This document shows positions 1 to 8,373 of a DNA stretch of 52,678 nucleotides, piece after piece. Origin of the DNA: Amycolatopsis tucumanensis. Its GTDB lineage: Bacteria > Actinomycetota > Actinomycetes > Mycobacteriales > Pseudonocardiaceae. The notes beneath the pieces are model-generated. The model searched no databases. It worked only from the letters and a program-made list of their open reading frames with translations, and was not told the origin of the DNA. The position numbers and the translations under genes were made by a program. Position 1 is the stretch's first letter; every line of letters begins with the position of its first letter. The stretch covers positions 1 to 52,678 of the forward strand of contig NZ_JAKGSD010000057.1 in the NCBI RefSeq assembly GCF_021654135.1, in the 5' to 3' direction.

Positions 1-1479
1 GACCGGCCGATGCCGGCCCGCCGTCCCGGCGTGCCGCGTCACGCCCGGCCCGAACCGCAGGCGCCTGCCACTCCGCCGACGCCTGCGGCGCCGCCCGCGC
101 AGCCGCCGATGCCGCCGCGCCGTCCGCCCGCGCGCCGCCCGGCGCCGCCCGACCACGGCCTCGACCTGTTCGACGAGCGGCCTCCGCCGCCGCGTCCCCG
201 CCGGCCGCGCCAGCCGCCGCCGGACGAGTCGCCCACCGAGATCATCCACCTCGAGGACGACTACGAGTACGACGACTACGACGACTACCCGGAGAACGCC
301 GACGAGGAGCGCGCCGAGCCCGAGTACATCGAGCCGGCCGACGACGACGAACCGGCCGAGACGCGGCGCAAGCGCAAGCCGCTGCGCTGGCTGGTCGCCC
401 TCGTCGTGCTCGCCCTGATCGGCGGCGGCGCCTGGTACGGCATCGACGCCGTGTTCGGCTACGACGACTTCGAGGGCAGCGGCGAGTCCGACGTGCTGAT
501 CGAGATCAGCGCGGGCGACTCGACCGGCGCGATCGGCCAGGAACTGGCCGGAGCCGGGGTGGTGGCCAGCGCGAAGGCGTTCGTGAAGGCCAGCGAGGAC
601 AACTCGAAGGTGCTGAGCCTGCAGCCCGGCTACTACGTCGTGAAGACGAAGATGTCCGGCGCCGCGGCGGTGGCGAAGCTGACCCAGGACGGCTCGCGCG
701 TCGGCGTCCTGCAGGTGCGCGCCGGCACCCAGCTGGACGACATCACGCAGCCCGACGGCACGGTCACGCCCGGCGTGTTCACGCTGCTGTCGAAGGCCTC
801 GTGCGCCCAGCTGAACGGGCAGAGCACCTGCATCCCGGTGGAGCAGCTGCGCGACACCGCGGCCAAGGCCGACCTGGCGGCGCTCGGCGCGCCGGACTGG
901 GCGGTGCCGGTGGTCTCCGGGTCGACCGACGCCCGCCGCATCGAGGGCCTGGTCGCGCCCGGCGTCTACGACGTCAAGCCCGGCTGGTCCGCCGAGGAGC
1001 TGCTCGGCTACGTGCTGAAGACGTCGGCCACCCGGATCCAGACCGCCGGGCTGACCGCGACGTCGAAGTTCCAGGGCCGCACGCCGTACGAGACGCTGAT
1101 CGTCGCCTCGCTCATCGAGCGCGAGGGCGTCAAGCAGGACTTCGAGAACATCGGGCAGGTCATCTACAACCGGCTCGCGCAGAACATGCGCCTGCAGCTG
1201 GACTCGACGGTGAACTACCTGCTGGACAAACCGGTCGTGACCACCACCGACGACGACCGGAACCGGCCGGGCCCGTACAACACGTACAAGATCCCGGGGC
1301 TGCCGCCGACGCCGATCTCCTCGCCGAGCCCGGAGGCGATCCAGGCGGCCGAGGAGCCGACGCAGGGCACGTACGTGTACTTCGTGAAGTGCGAGAAGAA
1401 CGGGCTGTCCTGCTTCGCGTCGGACCTCCCGGAGCACGAGCAGAACAAGACACTGGCGAGGCAGCGCGGTGCGTACTGA
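1..1479 (+). CDS. mltG: MltG, endolytic murein transglycosylase (5' end outside window)
   Basis: YceG/MltG family. The enzyme cleaves nascent peptidoglycan strands at the outer face of the membrane and terminates glycan synthesis. The frame is open from base 1, so the true start probably lies upstream; an internal ATG is at 10. From N to C there is a Pro/Arg-rich cytoplasmic stretch, an acidic DDYEYDDYDDY-like tract, a basic RRKRK stop, one membrane helix (about bases 383-450), then the YceG domain. The catalytic Glu region reads ASLIEREG (about 1108-1131). Family motifs YNRL, LQLDST and a C-terminal FASDLPEHEQNK are all present. aroE overlaps its 3' end by 11 nt. The long low-complexity cytoplasmic tail is typical of actinobacterial members. 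Confidence 0.93.
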   Translation, partial: DRPMPARRPGVPRHARPEPQAPATPPTPAAPPAQPPMPPRRPPARRPAPPDHGLDLFDERPPPPRPRRPRQPPPDESPTEIIHLEDDYEYDDYDDYPENADEERAEPEYIEPADDDEPAETRRKRKPLRWLVALVVLALIGGGAWYGIDAVFGYDDFEGSGESDVLIEISAGDSTGAIGQELAGAGVVASAKAFVKASEDNSKVLSLQPGYYVVKTKMSGAAAVAKLTQDGSRVGVLQVRAGTQLDDITQPDGTVTPGVFTLLSKASCAQLNGQSTCIPVEQLRDTAAKADLAALGAPDWAVPVVSGSTDARRIEGLVAPGVYDVKPGWSAEELLGYVLKTSATRIQTAGLTATSKFQGRTPYETLIVASLIEREGVKQDFENIGQVIYNRLAQNMRLQLDSTVNYLLDKPVVTTTDDDRNRPGPYNTYKIPGLPPTPISSPSPEAIQAAEEPTQGTYVYFVKCEKNGLSCFASDLPEHEQNKTLARQRGAY

Positions 1480-2308
1480 GCGCAGGGCGGCGGTGCTGGG
1501 CAAACCGGTGGCGCACTCGCTGTCGCCGGTGCTGCACACCGCCGCGTACGCCGCGCTCGGCCTGGACGGCTGGACCTACGAGCGCGTCGAGATGGACGCC
1601 GCGGGACTGCCCGGCTTCGTGCGCGGGCTCGGCCCGGAGTGGGCCGGCCTGTCGGTGACCATGCCGGGCAAGCGGGCCGCGCTGGACTTCGCGAACGAGG
1701 CCACGCCGCGGGCGGTGGCGGCGGGCGCGGCCAACACGCTGGTGCCGACCGCGGACGGCTGGCTGGCCGACTGCACGGACGTCGACGGCGTCGCCGGGGC
1801 GCTGCGGTGCGCCGGCGGGTTCACCGGCGGGGAAACCGGCCTGGTCCTCGGGGCGGGCGGCACGGCGGCCGCGACCGTCGTGGCGTTCGCGGAGCTGGGC
1901 ATCCGGCGCGCGGTGCTGGTGGTCCGCGACCCGGCCAGGGCGCGGGAGACCGTCGAGGCGGCCGGCCGGGCCGGCGTCGAGGCGGACGTGCGCGTGTGGG
2001 CCTCGGCGGACTTCGGCAAGCTCGCCGCCGACTGCGCGGTGCTGGTGAGCACGGTGCCGCCGGCGGCGGTCGCGGAGCACGCGGCCGAGCTGGCCGCGGC
2101 GCCGTGCGTGCTGGACGTGATCTACCACCCGTGGCCGACCCCGCTGGCCGAGGCGGCCGCCGGACGGGTCGCCACCGGGCTGGACATGCTGCTGCACCAG
2201 GCGTTCGGCCAGGTCGAGCACTTCACCGGCAGGCCGGCGCCGCGCGAGGCGATGCGTGACGCGCTGCGGGAGGCGACGGGCGGCATCCTGCCGCTGCCCC
2301 TGGACTAG
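1469..2308 (+). CDS. aroE: Shikimate dehydrogenase
   Basis: Reduces 3-dehydroshikimate to shikimate with NADPH in the cytoplasm. The 279-aa length is normal. The GTG start overlaps mltG by 11 nt, indicating translational coupling. The substrate-binding segment SLSPVLHTAAY lies near residue 20. A VTMPGK motif supplies the catalytic Lys, and CTDVDG supplies the catalytic Asp. A Rossmann glycine motif GAGGTAAA lies near residue 130. The mltG-aroE order is the one I recall from mycobacteria. The other shikimate genes of the window (aroC, aroK, aroB, aroQ) lie 11 kb downstream, beyond an accessory insert. Confidence 0.95.
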   Translation: MRTERRAAVLGKPVAHSLSPVLHTAAYAALGLDGWTYERVEMDAAGLPGFVRGLGPEWAGLSVTMPGKRAALDFANEATPRAVAAGAANTLVPTADGWLADCTDVDGVAGALRCAGGFTGGETGLVLGAGGTAAATVVAFAELGIRRAVLVVRDPARARETVEAAGRAGVEADVRVWASADFGKLAADCAVLVSTVPPAAVAEHAAELAAAPCVLDVIYHPWPTPLAEAAAGRVATGLDMLLHQAFGQVEHFTGRPAPREAMRDALREATGGILPLPLD

Positions 2309-2318
2309 CGTGAGCACC

Positions 2319-3260
2319 ATGAAGATCGTGGTGCTGGACGACTATCAGGACGTCGCGCGGAGCCTCGCGGACTGGGACTCGCTGGGTGCCGAGGTCGAGG
2401 TGATCACCTCGTACGTGGGCGACCACGACGAGCTGGTCCGGCGGCTGGCCGGCGCGGAGGTCGTCGTCGCGATGCGGGAGCGCACCCGGTTCACCGCCGA
2501 GGTGCTGGAGCGGCTGCCCGACCTGAAGCTCCTGGTGAGCACCGGGCGCCGGAACGCGGCCATCGACCTCAAGGCCACCGAACGGCTGGGCATCACGGTC
2601 TGCGGCACCGGCTACCTGCCGCACCCCACGGCCGAGCACACCTGGGCGCTCGTCCTCGCCGCGCAGCGGCACCTGGAGACCGAGCTGGCCGCGATGCGGG
2701 ACGGCGCGTGGCAGTCGACTGTCGGCATCGGACTGCACGGCAAGACGCTCGGCCTGCTCGGGCTCGGCAACCTCGGCCAGCGGGTGGCGCGCATCGGTCA
2801 GGCGTTCGGCATGGAAACCATTGCCTGGAGCCAGAACCTGACCGCTGAGCGCGCCGCCGAGCACGGCGTCACCGCGGTGTCCAAAGAGGACCTGTTCGCG
2901 CGGGCGGACGTCCTGTCCGTGCACTTGGTGCTGTCCAAGCGCACCCGCGGTCTGGTCGGGGCGGCCGAGCTGGCCGCGATGAAGCCGGGCGCGTTGCTGG
3001 TGAACACCTCGCGCGGGCCGATCATCGACGAGCAGGCGCTGCTGGACGTGTTGCGGGAGCGCCGCATCCGTGCCGCGCTGGACGTCTACGACATCGAGCC
3101 GCTGCCTGCCGACCACCCGCTGCGGGCGATGCGCAACGCGACGCTGACCCCGCACCTCGGCTACGTCACGCGCGAGGTGTACGAGATCTTCTACCGCGAC
3201 GCGGTCGAGGACATCGCCGCGTGGCGGGACGGGAACCCGGTCCGGGTCATGACGCTGTGA
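2319..3260 (+). CDS. D-isomer-specific 2-hydroxyacid dehydrogenase family protein
   Basis: NAD(P)-dependent oxidoreductase of the 2-hydroxyacid dehydrogenase family (phosphoglycerate and hydroxypyruvate dehydrogenase relatives). The 313-aa product has the Rossmann motif GLGNLGQR near residue 150, the substrate Arg in NTSRGP, and the acid-base His in TPHLGY. The substrate cannot be read from sequence; there is no ACT domain, so it is not a typical full-length SerA. I chose the ATG at 2319. There is no Shine-Dalgarno, but TAGCGT lies 7 nt upstream, so a leaderless start is possible. A GTG at 2310, directly after aroE, is the alternative. A strong hairpin follows the stop. Confidence 0.88.
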   Translation: MKIVVLDDYQDVARSLADWDSLGAEVEVITSYVGDHDELVRRLAGAEVVVAMRERTRFTAEVLERLPDLKLLVSTGRRNAAIDLKATERLGITVCGTGYLPHPTAEHTWALVLAAQRHLETELAAMRDGAWQSTVGIGLHGKTLGLLGLGNLGQRVARIGQAFGMETIAWSQNLTAERAAEHGVTAVSKEDLFARADVLSVHLVLSKRTRGLVGAAELAAMKPGALLVNTSRGPIIDEQALLDVLRERRIRAALDVYDIEPLPADHPLRAMRNATLTPHLGYVTREVYEIFYRDAVEDIAAWRDGNPVRVMTL

Positions 3261-3295
3261 CCGGGGGCGCCTCCCCGGGCGGGAAGCGCCCCCGG
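3261..3295. terminator. Bidirectional hairpin between convergent genes
   Basis: Perfect 10-bp stem CCGGGGGCGC (3261-3270) with GCGCCCCCGG (3286-3295) and a 15-nt loop. It starts right after the dehydrogenase stop and ends 5 nt before the end of the convergent protease gene. There is no T-tract on either side, which is common for high-GC actinobacterial terminators. Confidence 0.7.
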
Positions 3296-3299
3296 CGGC

Positions 3300-4121
3300 T
3301 CAGCGGACGATCGTGCCGCTGGAGCTGATCCGGTTGCTGATGTTGGCGGAGAAGGACTGCACCTCGGCATAGACGCCCGGGTAGTCCGGCCGGGCGCAGC
3401 CTTCGCCCCAGCTCACGATGCCGACCTCGACCCACTCGCCCGCCGCGTTCTGCTTGACCATCGGGCCGCCCGAGTCGCCCTGGCAGGTGTCGGTGCCGCC
3501 CTCCGGGTAGCCGGCGCACAGTTCGTAGGCCGGCTGCAGGTCGCTGCCGTAGGACCGCTGGCAGGTGGAGTCGCTGACGTAGGGGACGGTCGCGTACTTG
3601 AGGTAGCGCGACTGGCCGCCGCCCTCGACGGTGGCGCCCCAGCCCATGATCGTGAAGGTGCCGCTGTTGAGGGAGGTGTCGCCCGGCGCGGCGAACTTCA
3701 GCGTCGGGGCCGATGCCGCGGACGCCAGTTCGATCAGCGCCCAGTCCTGCGCACCGGTGCTGGCGTACTGCGGGCTGCGGTAGACGTAGGTCGACTTGAT
3801 CGACTGGCCCCCGCTCGCCTGCAGGTCCACCTTGCCGAGGGTGGCGGTGATGCTGGAGTTGGTGCCGGTCCGGCTGACGCAGTGCGCCGCGGTCAGGACG
3901 ACGCGCGATGCGACGAGCGCGCCGCCGCAGCCCATCGACAGCCGAACCATCCACGGGAACTGGCCCTGGGTGGCGTTGGTGCCGCCGACGACGAACGGGG
4001 TGACGGTGTCACCGGACGGCTGCGCGGCGTGCGCCGGGGTCAGCGCGGCGGTGAGCGCGGTGGCGAACGCGGCGGTCGCGAGAATGGCGCGCCGGAGTGT
4101 TTTCCCGATTGATTTCCGCAA
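3300..4121 (-). CDS. Secreted trypsin-like serine protease (S1 family), second of a tandem pair
   Basis: The 273-aa product has a basic start (RKSIGKTLRR), a hydrophobic Ala-rich core and an AHA cleavage region, so it is predicted to be Sec-secreted. The mature chain starts near VVGG, the usual zymogen activation junction. The catalytic triad is visible: His in LTAAHC, Asp in DWALIEL, Ser in GDSGGP. Cys pairs are as expected for chymotrypsin-fold proteases. No ATG or GTG fits the start. A TTG at 4121 lies 2 nt after the stop of the upstream protease, with a G-rich stretch (GGCGGGGG) before it, so translation is probably coupled. The frame is open much further upstream but only through the neighbouring gene. 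Substrate unknown. Confidence 0.9.
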   Translation of the reverse strand: MRKSIGKTLRRAILATAAFATALTAALTPAHAAQPSGDTVTPFVVGGTNATQGQFPWMVRLSMGCGGALVASRVVLTAAHCVSRTGTNSSITATLGKVDLQASGGQSIKSTYVYRSPQYASTGAQDWALIELASAASAPTLKFAAPGDTSLNSGTFTIMGWGATVEGGGQSRYLKYATVPYVSDSTCQRSYGSDLQPAYELCAGYPEGGTDTCQGDSGGPMVKQNAAGEWVEVGIVSWGEGCARPDYPGVYAEVQSFSANISNRISSSGTIVR

Positions 4122-4123
4122 TT

Positions 4124-4819
4124 TCAGACCCCCGCCGTCTGACTGATCCAGGACCGGTTCGCGGCGACGCTGCCATAGATCTGGGAAGAACTGCCGTCCG
4201 CCATGGACGCGACACCCACCTGAACTCCATTGGCCATTTGGGGGCCGCCGGAATCGCCCTTCCAGGCCACGCCGCTCACGCCGGTGGAGCAGATCGCACG
4301 ACCGCCGTAGGCGTCGGTGCAGCCGCCGCCGATCCGGGTGTTGCGCACGGTCGCGGTCTTCAGCTGTTCGGCCGCCGAGCCGTTGTAGCTGGTGCGGCCC
4401 CAGCCGTAGATGGAGTTGGTGCTGCTGACCGCCGGGTCCGCACTGGCCAGCCTGGCGTAGGTGGTGCTGATCGAGGTGCCGAGCTGGAGCAGGGCGAAGT
4501 CGGTGCTGGGGTTGGCGACCTGCCTGGTGACGGTCGCGGTGACGCCGCCGGAGGAGCGGTACACGCTGCCGACGCGCACGGTCATGCCGGAGCCGAGGCA
4601 GTGCTTGGCGGTGAGCACCCACCGGGACGCGATGATGGTGCCCGAGCAGTTGAACTGACCGTTCACGAACACGGCCGCCGCCCACGGCGCGCTCGAAACG
4701 GTGCTGCCGCCGATGATGAACGGTTCGACGGCCGGTCCCGCGGCGACCGCGGGAGCGGCGCCGCCGACGGCTATCCCGGCCGCGGCGGTGATTGCGGATA
4801 TCCACCGGAAAATGCGCAT
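4124..4819 (-). CDS. Secreted trypsin-like serine protease (S1 family), first of a tandem pair
   Basis: The 231-aa S1A protease has a signal peptide (MRIFRW, hydrophobic core, AVAAG cleavage region) and a short pro-segment before IIGG. The triad is His in LTAKHC, Asp in STDFALLQL, and Ser in WKGDSGGP. It is clearly divergent from its downstream neighbour: it is shorter, and AKHC replaces the common AAHC. The ATG at 4819 has GGAGG about 10 nt upstream. With the next gene it forms a two-gene secreted protease unit. The 241 bp upstream to the hydrolase gene contain no gene and no clear promoter that I could place. No dedicated inhibitor or regulator is adjacent. Confidence 0.9.
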   Translation of the reverse strand: MRIFRWISAITAAAGIAVGGAAPAVAAGPAVEPFIIGGSTVSSAPWAAAVFVNGQFNCSGTIIASRWVLTAKHCLGSGMTVRVGSVYRSSGGVTATVTRQVANPSTDFALLQLGTSISTTYARLASADPAVSSTNSIYGWGRTSYNGSAAEQLKTATVRNTRIGGGCTDAYGGRAICSTGVSGVAWKGDSGGPQMANGVQVGVASMADGSSSQIYGSVAANRSWISQTAGV

Positions 4820-5060
4820 GACGAATAAACCTCCGCAGGGGTGAGGTATTCGCGCCCGACGATGTGCGCGACAGGCAGAAGTTAGCGCGCGGAGAACCCG
4901 ACGAAAGTCGTCAATCCGGTGTCACCGGCGGGAAAACACCCCGGATGGCCTACGACCAGTGGCCGGTTTTCGGCGCCGCCCCGGAACGGCCGACACGACG
5001 CTCTCGGGCGCGAACACGCCGTGTTTGCCCGTCGGGCGGCCTGATTCGCCTTTCCCGCTG

Positions 5061-5879
5061 TCAGGCGGCGCGCAATTCCGCCAGCACCGCGTCGGTGAAC
5101 GGGGGCCACGCCTCGATCGCCCACGGGCCGAAGTCCAGGTCCGTCAGCACGACGCACGCGGCGCCCGCGTCCGGGTCGACCCACAGGAACGTGCCGGACT
5201 GCCCGAAGTGCCCGAAGGTCCGCGGCGAGCTGTCCGCTCCCGTCCAGTGTGGACTCTTCGAGTCGCGGATTTCGAAGCCCAGCCCCCAGTCGTTGGGCTT
5301 CTGGTGCCCGAGTCCGGGCAGCACCCCGTTCAGCCCGGGGAACGCGACCGACGTGGCCGCGCGCAGGGTCGCCGGGTCGAGCAGCTTCGGCGCCTGCAAC
5401 TCGGCCGCGAACCGCACCAGGTCGTCCACCGACGACACCCCGCCGGCGCCGGGGGAGCCCTCCAGCCGGGTCGACGTCATGCCCAGCGGGGCCAGGACCG
5501 CCTCGGACAGGTACCCGGCGAACGGGATGCCCGAGTGCTCGGCCAGCGCGTCGCCGAGGACCTGGAAACCGGCGTTGGAGTACATGCGCCGCGTGCCCGG
5601 CTGGGCCATCACGCGGTCGGAGTCGAAGCCAAGACCCGCGGTGTGCGCGAGCAGGTGCCGGATCGTCGACCCCTCCGGCCCGGCAGGCGTGTCCAGCTCG
5701 ACCACGCCCTCCTCGACCGCGATCAGCGCCGCGTACGCGGTGAGCAGCTTGGTCACCGAGGCCAGCCGGAACGTGCGCGCGGTGTCGCCGTGGCTGCCGG
5801 CCACCGTTCCGTCCGCCCGCACCACGGCCGCCGCCGCGTGCGGGGCTGGCCACTGATCGATCCGCTCCAGGCTCCGCAT
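5061..5879 (-). CDS. Serine hydrolase of the beta-lactamase/PBP4*-like family
   Basis: The 272-aa cytoplasmic-looking product (no signal peptide) has a class C beta-lactamase-type fold. The nucleophile motif SVTK (SxxK) is near residue 45, YSN is in the middle, and HFGQSG stands in for the KTG-like box near the C-terminus. Members hydrolyse esters, amides or D-amino-acid peptides; substrate unknown. The ATG at 5879 is preferred over a TTG at 5885: TAGGCT ends 6 nt before the ATG and there is no Shine-Dalgarno, pointing to a leaderless mRNA. The HPr terminator just upstream insulates it from the PTS operon. Confidence 0.85.
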   Translation of the reverse strand: MRSLERIDQWPAPHAAAAVVRADGTVAGSHGDTARTFRLASVTKLLTAYAALIAVEEGVVELDTPAGPEGSTIRHLLAHTAGLGFDSDRVMAQPGTRRMYSNAGFQVLGDALAEHSGIPFAGYLSEAVLAPLGMTSTRLEGSPGAGGVSSVDDLVRFAAELQAPKLLDPATLRAATSVAFPGLNGVLPGLGHQKPNDWGLGFEIRDSKSPHWTGADSSPRTFGHFGQSGTFLWVDPDAGAACVVLTDLDFGPWAIEAWPPFTDAVLAELRAA

Positions 5880-5893
5880 ACCCAAAGCCTAAA

Positions 5894-5925
5894 CGGCGGC
5901 TGTCCCGCGCCGGGGACAGCCGCCG
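5894..5925 (-). terminator. Terminator of the PTS operon (downstream of HPr)
   Basis: Perfect 13-bp stem CGGCGGCTGTCCC / GGGACAGCCGCCG with a 6-nt loop, located 5 nt past the HPr stop. On the minus strand it is followed by TTTAGGCTTT, a modest T-tract, so it reads as an intrinsic terminator for ptsH. The same T-rich stretch contains the presumed -10 of the next gene. Confidence 0.8.
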
Positions 5926-5930
5926 CCGGA

Positions 5931-6197
5931 TCAGGCGTCGAGGTCGCTGGCGACCAGCTCGGCGACCGCGTCGACCGCGGCCTCCGCGCCGTCGCCCTCG
6001 GCGGCGATGACCACCTCGTCACCGTGGCCCGCCGCCAGCGTCATCAGGCTGAGCAGGCTCCCGGCGGGCACCGGCGCGCCGCCGTCCTTGGCGATCGTCA
6101 CCGGCACCGCCTGCGCGGCCGCGGTCTTCGCGACCAGGGCGGCCGGCCGGGCGTGCAGGCCCACCTTGCTCGCGACGGTCACACGTCGTTCCGCCAT
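5931..6197 (-). CDS. ptsH: Phosphocarrier protein HPr
   Basis: The 88-aa HPr accepts phosphate from enzyme I and passes it to EIIA. The phosphorylated His lies in GLHARPA near residue 15. The region around the classical regulatory Ser-46 reads GSLLSLMTL, with a Ser at the expected place. It lies 13 nt downstream of the EIIC gene and looks co-transcribed with it. No enzyme I gene (ptsI) lies in the window, so the cascade must be completed from elsewhere. Confidence 0.95.
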   Translation of the reverse strand: MAERRVTVASKVGLHARPAALVAKTAAAQAVPVTIAKDGGAPVPAGSLLSLMTLAAGHGDEVVIAAEGDGAEAAVDAVAELVASDLDA

Positions 6198-6210
6198 GTT
6201 CGACCTCTCC

Positions 6211-7446
6211 TCACTTGCTGGGCGTGCCGGCGTCGGCGGACGGCTGTTCGGCGTCGTCCTCCCGGCCCGGCGTGCGCAGGTTCCACTTGGTGATCACCCA
6301 CCGGAACAGGAAGTAGTAGATCACCGCGTACACCAGGCCGATCGGGATCAGCAGCCACGCCCGGTTCGCCGCGGGCGCCGACGAGTTGAGCGCGAAGTCG
6401 ATGAACCCGGCCGAGAACGAGAACCCGAGGTGGATGTCCAGCGCGTTGCAGATGGCCAGCGACAGGCCGGTCAGCACCGCGTGGATCAGGTACAGCGGCC
6501 ACGCCACGAACATGAACGCGAACTCGATCGGCTCGGTCACACCGGTCAGGAACGAGGTGACCGCACCGGCGATCATGATGCCGCCGACGACCTTGCGCTG
6601 ACCCGGCCGCGCCGTCTGCCAGATCGCCAGCGCGGCGGCCGGCAGCGCGAACATGAAGATCGGGAAGAAGCCGGTGGTGAACGCGCCGGCGTTCGGGTCG
6701 CCCGCGAAGAAGTTGGTGATGTCACCGCCGTCGAAGATGAACCACACCGGCACGTTGATCAGCTGGTGCAGGCCGATCGGCAGCAGCAGGCGGTTGAGCA
6801 GGCCGTAGATCCCGCCGCCCACGACGGCGTTGCCGGTCACCGCGTCACCGAGCCACTGCATCGCGTTGTCCACGGCCGGGAAGATCAGGCCGAACACGAC
6901 ACCGATCAGCAGCAGCGCAACCGAGTTGATGATCGGCACGAACCGGCGGCCGCCGAAGAACGCCAGGTACGGCGGCAGTTTCACGCGGTGGAAGCGCTGC
7001 CACAGCACCGCGGTGACCAGGCCGACCACGATGCCGCCCAGCACGCTGTAGGGCCATTTGATGGGCTGCAGGTACCAGCCCTCCTTGAAGCCCTCCAGGT
7101 CGCTGACCGGCGCGAACACCTGCACGACCTTGTTGAACACCACGAACCCGACGACGGCGGCGACACCGGTCGAGCCGTCGCCCTTGCGCGCGAAGCCGAC
7201 GGCGATGCCGACCGCGAACAGCAGCGGCAGCCAGTCGAACAGGCCACCGCCCGCCGCGGCGAGCACGGCGGCGACCTTGTCCCAGCCAAGGCCGTCCTTG
7301 CCGAGCAGGTCGTCCTGCCCGAGGCGGCTCAGCAGGCCTGCGGCGGGCAGGGTGGCGATCGGGAGCATGAGGCTGCGGCCGAAGCGCTGCAGCCCCGCCA
7401 TCCCCCTCCCTTTGCCCTTGGTTCCATCTGCGACGGTGGCGCTCAC
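6211..7446 (-). CDS. PTS EIIC permease, N-acetylglucosamine/glucose type
   Basis: The 411-aa membrane permease of the glucose superfamily imports a hexose while EIIB phosphorylates it. It starts with an LQRFGRSLMLPIATLPAAG-like segment typical of NagE/PtsG EIIC domains, has about ten hydrophobic segments, and carries the conserved GLHQLINVP and TGVTEPIEFAF motifs (the latter the GITE-type substrate motif). EIIB and EIIA are not fused; they are encoded divergently at 8374-9059. Its GTG start overlaps the stop of the DasR-like regulator by GTGA. The DasR context and dre site favour N-acetylglucosamine, but glucose cannot be excluded. Confidence 0.9.
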   Translation of the reverse strand: MSATVADGTKGKGRGMAGLQRFGRSLMLPIATLPAAGLLSRLGQDDLLGKDGLGWDKVAAVLAAAGGGLFDWLPLLFAVGIAVGFARKGDGSTGVAAVVGFVVFNKVVQVFAPVSDLEGFKEGWYLQPIKWPYSVLGGIVVGLVTAVLWQRFHRVKLPPYLAFFGGRRFVPIINSVALLLIGVVFGLIFPAVDNAMQWLGDAVTGNAVVGGGIYGLLNRLLLPIGLHQLINVPVWFIFDGGDITNFFAGDPNAGAFTTGFFPIFMFALPAAALAIWQTARPGQRKVVGGIMIAGAVTSFLTGVTEPIEFAFMFVAWPLYLIHAVLTGLSLAICNALDIHLGFSFSAGFIDFALNSSAPAANRAWLLIPIGLVYAVIYYFLFRWVITKWNLRTPGREDDAEQPSADAGTPSK

Positions 7447-8210
7447 GGGTTACCTCCGTGTTCGGCGGGGACTGTGCGATCGAGTTGCATGGACACCTCG
7501 TACCGGTCGCCCCGGTACCACGAGGTCATGTCCTCCACGGGGACTCCGGACGCGCTGGAGACCCGGCGGAAGACCAGGAGCGGGTCGCCGGCGCGGATGT
7601 CGAGCAGGCGCGCCGTCTCCCGGTCCGCCGCTTCCGACCACACCGTCTGGCGGGCGTGGTCCAAGCGGAGGTCGTAGCGCTGCGCGAGTTGCTCGTACAG
7701 CGAGGAGGTCAGGTCCAGATCCGGCAGCCCGGGCACCCGGCCGGGGTGGTACCAGCCGCGCTCGACGGCCAGCGGGGTGCCGTCCGCGCGGCGGCGGCGC
7801 ACCAGACGGTACGCCTGCTCGCGCGTGCCCAGGCCGAGCGCGCCCGCCGTCTCCGCGGGCGGGGTCTCCAGCCCGCAGTGCAGCAGCTCGGTGGCCGGCG
7901 TCAGGCCGCGGCGGCGCATGTCGTCGGTGAACGACATCAGGTACAGCTGCAGCTCCATGCGCCGCGTCGCGGTGAAGGTGCCCTTCCCGCGGGCGCGGGT
8001 GAGCAGGCCTTCCTCGACGAGCTTGCCGATCGCGGAGCGGACCGTCAGCCGGGACACCCGGTAGCGCTCGGCCAGCTCGCGCTCCGACGGGATCGGCGAC
8101 CCCGGCGGCAGCTCGCGCTCGATCGAGCGCCGCAGGATCTCGCGCAGCTGCGCGTGTTTCGGCGTCGGCCCGTCCACCACGCGGTCGGCGGTGGTCGCGG
8201 TCTGCGCCAT
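7443..8210 (-). CDS. GntR-family (HutC subfamily) regulator, DasR-like
   Basis: The 255-aa transcription factor has an N-terminal winged helix (IPSERELAERYRVSRLTVRSAI, abbreviated: PSERELAE then SRLTVR) and a C-terminal UTRA effector domain. DasR-type regulators sense glucosamine-6-P or GlcNAc-6-P and repress PTS genes. ATG 8210 is chosen because TGGAGGTGGC sits immediately before it; the frame extends upstream to 8261. It is transcribed with EIIC and HPr, and divergently from EIIB-EIIA. A near-perfect dre palindrome lies between the two units at 8273-8284, so it probably controls both. Assignment as the orthologue of Streptomyces DasR is inferred from context. Confidence 0.85.
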   Translation of the reverse strand: MAQTATTADRVVDGPTPKHAQLREILRRSIERELPPGSPIPSERELAERYRVSRLTVRSAIGKLVEEGLLTRARGKGTFTATRRMELQLYLMSFTDDMRRRGLTPATELLHCGLETPPAETAGALGLGTREQAYRLVRRRRADGTPLAVERGWYHPGRVPGLPDLDLTSSLYEQLAQRYDLRLDHARQTVWSEAADRETARLLDIRAGDPLLVFRRVSSASGVPVEDMTSWYRGDRYEVSMQLDRTVPAEHGGNP

Positions 8211-8272
8211 GCCACCTCCAGGTTTCGGGTTGGTTTCCGGGGTCGCACCGGCGGCCCACAATTGGTACGTTC

Positions 8273-8284
8273 CGGTCTAGACCA
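8273..8284. promoter_or_regulatory. dre-type operator (DasR responsive element)
   Basis: The sequence CGGTCTAGACCA contains the perfect palindrome GGTCTAGACC (8274-8283) and differs by one base from the dre core TGGTCTAGACCA known from Streptomyces. It lies between the divergent regulator gene (start 8210) and EIIB (start 8374), where binding could control both transcription units. Confidence 0.85.
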
Positions 8285-8373
8285 TTTCTTGATGGGGCAG
8301 AATGCTCCGCTACCCGGGCGGGTGTCAACCACCGTTACGGGTTCGTGTTCGGCAAGCAGAGAAGGAGGCCGCC

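Noticed and set aside
4122..4805. N-terminal extension of the second protease up to 4805
   Set aside because: It would lie antiphase inside the first protease gene; the signal peptide starting at TTG 4121 marks the true start.
4861..4920. TTGACG ... TAACTT as promoter of the protease pair
   Set aside because: The spacing between the two boxes is 24 nt, too long for a normal sigma-70 promoter.
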